From Rutpela maculata (Eukaryota; Arthropoda; Insecta; Coleoptera; Cerambycidae), in contig OW386292.2 in the NCBI GenBank assembly GCA_936432065.2, positions 135,113,460-135,177,459 of the forward strand: DNA of 64,000 bases, given 5' to 3'. Of this stretch, positions 56,224-64,000 are shown piece after piece. Below the pieces are notes generated by a model. That model did not search any database. It was not told where the DNA came from and saw nothing but the letters and a program-made list of their open reading frames with translations. The position numbers were made by a program, and so were the translations under genes. Each line of letters starts with the position of its first letter. Position 1 is the first letter of the stretch.

Positions 56224-57200
56224 TTTCTACGGCACAACAAATATGTAACAAGTAAACGACTTTTTAATAAGTATTTTATTATAATCTTTGCACAGTCGTG
56301 CGTAGCAGTCGAGTGGAACTTTCCACCAACATAACCTTATTTATTCTACTTAGCAACGCGCTGCCACGAAAGACGTCGCTAACTTCACGACTTCACATAT
56401 AGTGGCACAGATCAAACAAACCAGATGTTTCACTTATGACGTTTCATGGTTTAGATAATAAATCAACTCCTGGAAGGTACGAATTTGTGTAGCGATCTGC
56501 GCATATACCAAACAGTCTTAACCAGCGAGTATAGACACAGGAGGGAGGTGATGACACCTAACAATAATTAAAAGTCACCTAATAAATACTCAAAAAAACC
56601 ACTTAAATGTATAACAATAAGAACTCTAAGCTTCAATAGAATACACTGCATTCCAAAGTAATTAATATCAATGGTGTAGCTGATGACGACTTCCATCTCT
56701 GAGATTTCAGTACTAAACACTCTCTCCTGTGATATTGTACTCGCTGGTCTTAACTTCCATGTCAACCGCTAGGTTGCTCTGTTTATGACTTCTGCGCAGA
56801 ATCCTGGAAGGTAAACGTCACACGACAAAAAATGAAACTGGTTACATAGGGAATACTATTAAGTGAAACATCTGGTTTGTTTGATCTGTGATAGTGGACC
56901 GAAAACTAGAGATGAGTCGTCAGCAGCGAAATTCTAAGTTACTAACCTACTTAGCAAAGCGCAGGACGCGCGTTGCTAACGTTGCTAACTTCACAACTTC
57001 GCATATAGTGGGGCAAAACTAGAGATGGGTCCTTAGCTATGTAATATTATTTTGTCGGCCATGGTAATATTAATAATGCTACAGTCGCGCTACTAAATGC
57101 TAAAATAACCCGTTACTCGGAACGAACGGTAGGTGTTTGACTGCGCCTAGTAAAAAAACAACAAAACCATTCTTTATATTTTTTATAAAATAAAAATACA
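56224..57200 (-). promoter_or_regulatory. 5' flank of gene 2, partly duplicated and interrupted
   Basis: The flank is collinear with 13120-13500 of gene 1, so it probably holds the promoter and 5' UTR. A segment of about 100 bp with GCTAACTTCAC, CATATAGTGG and AACTAGAGATG is present twice (56350-56925 with the insertion, and 56955-57030). The 485-bp foldback at 56406-56890 separates distal from proximal parts. Confidence 0.5.
56406..56890. mobile_element. 485-bp foldback transposon, 7-bp TSD ATAGTGG
   Basis: It has 31-bp perfect terminal inverted repeats starting CACAGATCAAACAAACC and a 7-bp duplication ATAGTGG (56399-56405, 56891-56897). Gene 1 lacks it near 13300. This is the uninterrupted relative of 14921-16058, in reverse orientation. 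It has no coding capacity. Confidence 0.85.
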
Positions 57201-57417
57201 TACCAACATATACATAGAGAGAAACTGCGATTTTATAAACGGCCACCCAAGTTTAAAACATGTCTATAATATATAATCTACATAAAATAACAACTTACAC
57301 ATCAAATGTACCAGGTAGGTACCTAGTTTTATTACAAATACATATATCCTTATTGGTGTTTACTTTTACTGTTTAGTAAGAATATGTAAAAACCAAGTAA
57401 ACCTATATAACTAGATA

Positions 57418-58668
57418 TTAACAAGCATTCTCTGTGCATTGGCCAGGCCGAGATTTCCTCTTTAATGAAAAAAAAAGTTTTTGATCTGAGAAGGGATCTA
57501 AAAAAAAGTGTTTTGAAGAGCTGAGTGTACACCAGATTTCTTTCGCAGTTTGCCCCTCGGTGCCACATATTCTAGGTTTGGTCGAATATATGTAAAATAT
57601 AATAATTTTAAACTTTTCACTAATTGAGAAACACCTCCAATTTCTAACCAAGAACCCGAGTAATTTAGAAACTGACTTGGCCATTTGATTAATATGGTTA
57701 GAGAAACTTAGCTTACACTCAAATATAACACCGAGATTCTTAAATTCAGAACAACGTTCGAGGAGAAAGTCGTTGATATTATAATAAAATTTTATGGAGT
57801 TTTGCCTACGAGCAAATGTCATTTATCTTGCATTTAGCAATATTCAGCTTAAGAAAATTGTTGGAACACCACAGAGAAACGTTATTGATTTAAGTTTGTA
57901 AATTAGCCCAGTCGTTATAACAATTACCTTTGTATAGATTTTGAGATCATCTACAAAAAGCAGCTGGTGACAGTTGATTGTTGACATTGTATCACCATAT
58001 ATAAAAATTAAAAACATCAAGGGCAGTGTCGGATTATGGGTACAAAGGCCTACCGGGAAAAATATGTAGGGAGGCCCCAGACCAGAGATGTGGAAAGTCT
58101 AGGAGGTGTACCCCCAGGGACTCAGAAAATTAATGTTAAATTTCAGGAAAAAATTATATAAATCTAAGACTTGGTAGCACGAAAATAATTTTTATTTTTT
58201 TCTCTGAACATCAGTACAAGTTTTATATATTTTCTACTTTTAAAGTTAATATTATTTTTATTAGGAATAATAACAACATTACGGTCGACACCAGAGGCCT
58301 CAGGGGCCCCAAAACTGGTAAGTCGAGGGCCCACCGGGAAATTTCCCGGTGGTACAATCCGACGCTGATCAAGGGTCCCAGGTTTGAGCCTTGTGGAACA
58401 CCTGACTTTGCTAAATAATTTCGAGACCTGTGACCACTATGTTCTACAAATTGTTCCTTAGAAAACAAGACATGAAGAGCAAGATCAAGGTATCTGAAAC
58501 TTCGAAGGCCTTTAGCTTGGATAACAATAGAGTGATCTGTTTGATCAAATGCTTTTTGGATATCTGAGTATATAACATTTACTTCTAACCTGCGTGCAAG
58601 TTTTCGGATATGAAATGGATAAACAAGCAAGATTGAATCTTGCATCACAAAGTCATACTGAACATGCG
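57418..58668 (-). pseudogene. Jockey-like non-LTR reverse transcriptase pseudogene
   Basis: On the minus strand: IYSDIQKAFDQTDH, then SGVPQGSNLGPL, then an interruption by a 344-bp MITE, then LFVDDLKIYTK, then LERCSEFKNLGVIFECKLSF and a palm/thumb tail. Removal of the MITE restores GPLMFLIF across the break. Frameshifts and stops near 57840 and downstream make it dead. The endonuclease is missing. Confidence 0.85.
58024..58367. mobile_element. hAT-like MITE inside the reverse transcriptase, 8-bp TSD
   Basis: The ends CAGTGTCGGATTATGGGT and the reverse complement of CAGCGTCGGATTGTACC are flanked by perfect ATCAAGGG duplications (58016-58023, 58368-58375). This is 344 bp with no coding content. 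Confidence 0.9.
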
Positions 58669-58674
58669 ATATGG

Positions 58675-58783
58675 CCCAACAAACACCGAAGATCGGCCCA
58701 TCAGCGGGCCATCACTGGGCCAGAAGTTTCATTTCTGGCCCAGTGATGGTCCGCTGAAGGGCCAACCTTCGGTGTTTGCAGGG
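58675..58783. mobile_element. 109-bp hairpin with CCCAACAAACACCGAAG ends
   Basis: Two 51-bp arms pair almost perfectly (GGCCATCACTGGGCCAGAA against TTCTGGCCCAGTGATGG) around a loop of a few bases. The ends resemble CCCAGCAAACAT of the 4.0 kb element. It sits at the 5' truncation of the reverse transcriptase fragment. Confidence 0.75.
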
Positions 58784-58789
58784 GGGATG

Positions 58790-59450
58790 GTATAACTGCA
58801 CTGTAAATTTAAATGACCTAATAATGTTTATAAAACGGATATTGTTTATAAATGAGGCTACTTTTGGAAGGTGCGGGGAATTTAATTGGAGAAATAATCA
58901 TTCGTGGGAACTTGAGAATTCCTATTTATCTAAAGAAAACCACTTCCAGTACGAATTCAAAATAAATGTGTGGTGTGCTATTGTTGGAGGTCGTGTTGAG
59001 TTTCCATCATATTTTACTTATTTTTTATTTATATTAATAATGTCCTGGAGAAGTTTAGCCGTTTAGCTATTCTACCACTCAATCAGGACGGACACATACA
59101 CATATAAAACATCACAACACCCATTCACTGCGACATTGCCATCTGCCGCAGCTGAGACTCGAACTCGCCATTTGGTAACTATATTTTTCTTATTAAGAAA
59201 TGACAGGAGAATACAATTTTTATATGATTATCTGCCATAAATGTGCGGATAAAAAGGTTACTGCCTCTTTAGCACATAACAAATAACACTTATATTTTCA
59301 CAATTTTTTTTTAAACTCATTAAATTACTGAAGAAAATAAAAAATTCAATTTTAACCCTGACACCTTGTATCTTTTTACCTATCAACATTTCATTGAGGC
59401 ATGCTTGGCTAAAACTTAATATTTTTGACTCCTACTATCCACAATTAAGT
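58790..59450. other. No gene; SINE-like fragment at 59055-59180
   Basis: The part at 59055-59180 matches 39510-39620 (GCGACATTGCCATCTGCCGC, AGCTGAGACTCGAACTC), read on the minus strand as the SINE-like family. The frame at 58776-59066 has no recognisable content. Confidence 0.45.
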
Positions 59451-59465
59451 GTTGTACCATTACTG

Positions 59466-60616
59466 ATAAATCACCATGTGTATCGTAGTAGTAGTAATGA
59501 TTCTCTAAATATTTAAAATGTATTCTTATTTTAAACAGCACCTATGAAACACAAGTAATCCATCACAATGGTAACCAAGCATCTAGATACCAGCTGGATA
59601 ATCCGGTTCACAAGTTTCAATCTAAAGTGGTTACCAAGATACCTACATGATAGATTGATCGACTCAGCACTTAGAACTAAAAAAATTCAGCCCACGCTAG
59701 AATCCACAACAGAGGATTCCCACAGAGTGCCAGGTTGTGGACGAGCACTTATCTCGACTGGAACAGCGGGGAAATATATGCGCAAAGTTACACAGACGAT
59801 ATCGCCATCCTGGTAACAGGAACACAAGAGGGCATTGCATAGGAAAAGATGCAGCAAGCCCTCTTTATGCATGGATGATGTACCCAGGAAGGTTTTTCCG
59901 TAAGTCTAGGGAAGACCACTGTGGTCACCTTCACAAAAAAAAGAGAGTGAACTCAACCTGGAAAGATTATATCTCCAGGGAAATGAATTGCAGGTGAGCA
60001 ACGAAGTCAAAGACTTGGGACTGATTCTAGACATCAAATTAAACTTCAATGCACATCTAGATAGAGTGACTACCAAAGCTCTCGGGCCTTTTGGGCCAGC
60101 AGAAGAATGGTAGATAAAAACTGGGGACTACAACCAAGAATGGTGCACTGGCTGTACCAAAGGGTTGTAGAACCAATAATAACCTATGCCTCCCTGATCT
60201 GGTGGAAAAGGGGAGGCAATGAGAAAACTACGAAAAGTACAAAGACTGGCATGTCTAGGCATAACGTGAACAATGTCAACAACGCCTATCGCAGCCATGG
60301 AAGCACTACTTTGCCTGCCCCCACTACATTTAGTTGTGGAGAGTGAGGCACCGTTAGCGGCATACAGGCTGAAAACAAACGGACATGGGACCATTCCAAG
60401 AATAAATCACCATGTGTATCATAGTAGTAGTAATGATTCTCTAAATATTTAAAATGTATTCTTATTTTAAACAGCACCTATGAAACACAAATAATCCATC
60501 ACAATGGTAACCAAGCATCTAGATACCAGCTGGATAATCCGGTTCACAATCTAAAGTGGTTACCAAGATACCTACATGATAGATTGATCGATTCAGCACT
60601 TAGAACTAAAAAAACT
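59466..60616. repeat. Direct repeats of about 220 bp around a retrotransposon fragment
   Basis: Segments 59466-59689 and 60404-60616 are near-identical in the same orientation (AATCACCATGTGTATC, TAGATACCAGCTGGATAATC), with one 6-bp difference. They bracket the RT fragment at 59690-60400, like a tandem duplication or LTR-like arrangement. Confidence 0.85.
59690..60400 (+). pseudogene. R1/Jockey-type non-LTR retrotransposon C-terminal remnant
   Basis: Across several frames one can read GKYMRKVTQTISPSW, VKDLGLILDIKLNFNAH, WGLQPRMVHWLYQRVVEPII and ALLCLPPLHLVVESEA, the region after the RT catalytic core in this type of element. Frame breaks are numerous. Neither end is intact. Confidence 0.75.
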
Positions 60617-60619
60617 CTT

Positions 60620-61379
60620 CTTTTGGAGAGGAACGGGATTAATGGAATAACGAGACTGTGGGGCATAATAAGCTTAAGCTTCAGTACAGCCGGGGCCTAT
60701 GGCACCGCAACTCATAAGGAAAAAAAAAGATACATGACAGGACAAAAAAAAAAAAAACAAACATTTGGTCTAGCATCAAATTTAATATTTAATGAAAAAG
60801 TATAAAGTAATACATAGTTGGTATTAAATAAAATTCTACAAATTCATGTATAATAAAAGTTAGAATATGTACAAAAAGTGATGACTACTGTAACCAAAAT
60901 ACAAAATTTCATTGGATTCCATTTACACATTACAGATATACGGTGAAAAGAAAATTCTCCCAAAAAATATAAGACTTTAAGATCACCCCAATGTCCTCTA
61001 TCGTATCGTAAAAAAAAACATAAACAAGGGTCGAATTCAGAACCTCCTAATTTTTGAAACGTTTGGAAGTCAGTTAAAAATAATCATCGATACAATAAAA
61101 TATATGTAAGTAATACTAAAAAGATGAAAACAAAAAACCGATGTACCTCAAAAAGTAACTTTAAGTCACTTTGCACAGCTTTTAAACAAATTGACATTAG
61201 CACACACATATTAGGTCTATTCCTTTGCACTAAAAGTGTAGCACTGAGTTGCACTGGTGTAAGATTGTCTCTCTTTAACTTATGATATCTGCATTGATGC
61301 CGTCTCTGTCACTCAAAATTAGTGTCACACTTTTTGTGCAAAGGAAGGGACCTAGAATTTCGATGGGCACTCAAGGAAC
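60620..61379. other. No recognisable feature
   Basis: AT-rich DNA with A-runs at about 60720 and 60745. I see no gene, inverted repeat or tail that can be assigned. Confidence 0.4.
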
Positions 61380-64000
61380 AATTTTAGTTTCTTAAATGTA
61401 TACAAGGGTGCTATAAAACTATTTATAAAATGCCTTGAAAAATCTATTTTGCTGTAACAATATCCTTAATACCATCATAAAGTGACTTGTAGACTAAAAG
61501 GGCCCACCCTTATGAAGGTTGTTAAGGCCTTTTTAAATTCCATCATAAAACTCCTTTGTGAGGCATAGTGCTGCTCTTGAAAACCTTGTTCGGGCCGTTT
61601 TAAAACCTTTCTTAAAACCTATTTTAAAGCTTTCAGAAGCTTTTCTATTAGCTTCCTGCATTTCTAAAAAACACCTAGAAGGCTACCTTAAAACTGGTTT
61701 TTAAAACACTTATAAGTCCATATTAGAACTGAGAAGCTATAAGAATGTCTACGAAGGAATCCAAATAATTTTATTATTGCATTTATTTTTTCTAAACTGA
61801 TTTAAGCAAACACACCATCAGACTTATTGAAGATAAAATGGAATTTGAAATGTATAAAGCGTAGAGTACTATAACCTCTCCAAGGCCGATTTAAAAGGTA
61901 ATAAAAAGCCATCAGGTATGACAAAAAAAATTAAAACCAACGGCAGTTTATCGTTAAAACTACATAAGAAAGGCCCAAAAAACAAGAGCCCCTCAGAAAT
62001 AATAATGATTTTAATATCCATACAAAATTTGCATAGACACACGTAATCAGCAAATTTAAAAAAGTGGGCTGCTTCTTGGTTCCCACGGTCATTTTCAGTC
62101 GTTTCTTGTAATTCTACCTTAATTTGCTAACGAAAAAGTGATAATTATTGATAATTATAATTGTGAGATTGACCTTGAATATTTTTATATAACAAGAAAA
62201 ACATGGCCGGCCAACTAAAAACCTAATTGTCATTTTACAGTCCTCTCCAGTGTTGCCGGGTCTAGTGAAATTTCACTAGATCTGGTGATCTTTTTTAAAT
62301 CTAGTGATTTAGTGAAAACTTTTATGAAAATGCCCATTTTTAATGATTTTTGAATCATCCAATTTATTGCTCTCTACTGGTAGGTAGACAAACATTAAAT
62401 TCGAGTTACGATCCATTTAATACAAAACTGTTCACGTTAATCGCTACCACGGTCAGTAAACTCTACGGTTACCTCGATCAGCAGCTCTTAGACGAGAGAG
62501 ACGCGTGGAGTGGGGAATCGAATGAAAAAGACAGACATATCTGATTTCCGTGCAAAAGACACAGACAAAGATGCCTGTAGTGTCTACAGCTGACGTAGGC
62601 TGTAGACCCTAACAGAATATCTTTCATTTGATTCCCCGCTCCACGCATCTCTCTCGTCTAAAAGCTGCTAATTGAAGTAACCGTATAGTTTATTGACCGT
62701 GAATCGCTACAATCGAATAGCCTGGGCTCGTTGCCCTCTATCGTCTTGTAGACAAACAGTACTTTCTAGTTACAAACCATTTAATACAATACAGAGTACG
62801 AAGTCTGGCAGCGAAATAATCAGATAGAGGGCGCTCAAAGCTATGCTGTGCTCAGAGAGATCAAGAAAATTACGTGTCCTACAGAAACTGCAACTTTTGA
62901 AAATTAAAGATGAGAGCTTTAATTTCAGATCTAGTGAAATTTTAGTAAGATTTAGTAACTTTTTAAAGCGTCGTCTGATAATTTTTAAAATTTTGATCTG
63001 GCAACACTGGTTCTCTCATTAAACCTCTAAATGAAGCCCTTTTAGTCTTTTTGTATACTATCACAAAGAATCCCTTCCTTACAAAAATGCAAATGCACTT
63101 AGCGAAGATCACACGGACTTGATAAAAGCTGTAATAAAACGTTTGGGACGTTGACATTTGATACAAAAAACTTAAAACTTAACCTCAAAATAATTTGTAT
63201 GTGTGTGTGTTTTAACAGTCCTTTTAAGATGGCCACTCTTTTTTATTTTCTTCCATCTTTCCAAAAAAGACTTAATTACACATCAGTAAGTCGTGACATG
63301 CTTTTAATTAACACATACACACACATACATCAACGACACTTCAGGCAGACATATTGTTTATTATTTTTATAATAAATGTTTTATTGAGGTTTTGGAAAGT
63401 GTTTTATGGAATTAAAATTTGCCTTTTAGATTTATAGAGACCTTTTTTCTTCATAACGGTTTCATCACAACATTTATCAAGGATGTTTTAAGAGTCTAGT
63501 TTTGTAATGGCCTTTAATAAGTACTAATAGGCATTGAAAATGTCTAGTTTTAAAAAGGATTTAAAATGCATTTATTGCAAATATGTTAAAACCATAAAGA
63601 ATAATTTAAAGCCTCTTTAAATCTAAATGGACTTTAAGACGTTCATAAAACTAATTAGCTTTATGGAGAGTTTTATGTAGGTTATGATAAATCCATTACA
63701 AATACATATTATACTGGAAGCAAATTAGCTTTATAATTAGGTCTTACAGAATGCTTTAAAACTTACTATTAAGAGCAAGTATACTTGAAGCCTAAAAGGC
63801 CTTAACTACAACATCAATAAAGCACATGACTATTTCCTAACCCTGACAAACCTTTCTTAAAACCTCCTCAAGTCCAAATGACTTTTAAATTGTTCCTTGG
63901 GCAAGTTCATGACATTTCAGGTAATATTTACTTCTTGTCTGGAATAAAAAAATATAGGGGCGACTTTTACACCTTGTGGGTAATAGCAATTTTCCGAACC
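61380..64000. repeat. Dispersed AT-rich repeat, copy B
   Basis: Aligns piecewise with copy A (27209-39504) and supplies the unoccupied sites of several insertions there, including TGGCCTTTAATAAGTACTAA near 63505 for the piggyBac element. It runs off the end of the window and is interrupted by a hAT-like element at 62248-63009. No coding content is recognisable. Confidence 0.65.
62248..63009. mobile_element. 762-bp hAT-like foldback, CAGTGTTGCC ends, 8-bp TSD
   Basis: The ends are CAGTGTTGCCGGG and GATCTGGCAACACTG. The flanks GTCCTCTC (62240-62247) and GTTCTCTC (63010-63017) differ at one base, and copy A has the unoccupied GTTCTCTC near 28450. Internal arms of about 170 bp form a long hairpin (ACGGTTACCTCGATCAGCAG region against 62640-62720). 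Confidence 0.88.

Noticed and set aside
59466..60616. LTR retrotransposon with short LTRs
   Set aside because: The enclosed coding remnant is of a non-LTR type, and the repeats lack TG..CA ends, a primer-binding site and a polypurine tract.

Overview
The window is a stretch of AT-rich nuclear DNA from an insect. A beetle is my best guess, but that is an inference. The insect call rests on two large genes whose proteins start with ZAD (zf-AD) domains, a fold expanded in insects, and end in long C2H2 zinc-finger arrays. The dense mix of non-LTR, Ty3/gypsy, piggyBac, hAT-like and foldback elements fits the same picture. Introns are GT-AG and there is no bacterial or viral gene organisation.

Only two host genes can be supported. 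Both lie on the minus strand and are tandem paralogs with the same four-exon structure and the same intron phases. Gene 1 runs from 13119 down to 3815 (915 residues). Gene 2 runs from 56223 down to 24385 (716 residues). Each encodes two ZAD domains in a row, an acidic linker with a VKPE/IKPE motif, and 18 or 12 C2H2 fingers with an unusual linker in place of TGEKP. They are probably nuclear DNA-binding regulators. The duplicated unit is about 10 kb at gene 1 and about 34 kb at gene 2; nearly all the difference is inserted mobile DNA.

Layout: 1-3300 AT-rich intergenic DNA; 3311-13490 gene 1 unit, with a 5S rRNA-derived SINE in the dead tail of its finger array and a 1.9 kb insertion in intron 2; 13.9-17.8 kb a nest of foldback elements; 18.3-24.4 kb decayed fingers of gene 2 broken up by a 4.0 kb and a 0.77 kb terminal-inverted-repeat element; 24.4-57.2 kb gene 2. 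Intron 3 of gene 2 holds a solo LTR, a dispersed repeat carrying a piggyBac MITE, a hAT-like container with LINE and gypsy fragments, a dead piggyBac element, a SINE and a LINE fragment. Intron 2 of gene 2 holds a 2.6 kb element encoding a C2H2 exon, several foldbacks and a 108-bp minisatellite. From 57.4 to 64 kb there are only transposon remnants.

Because the two gene copies share intron sequence, several insertions can be bounded by comparing the filled site in one copy with the empty site in the other. This gives target-site duplications without a database. No biosynthetic, defence or CRISPR system is visible. The most unusual items are the tandem double-ZAD architecture with an intron at the same place in each ZAD, the independent shortening of both finger arrays by small deletions, the 5S-headed SINE, and insertions with CCCA(A)RCA-type ends, two of which carry possible protein-coding exons.
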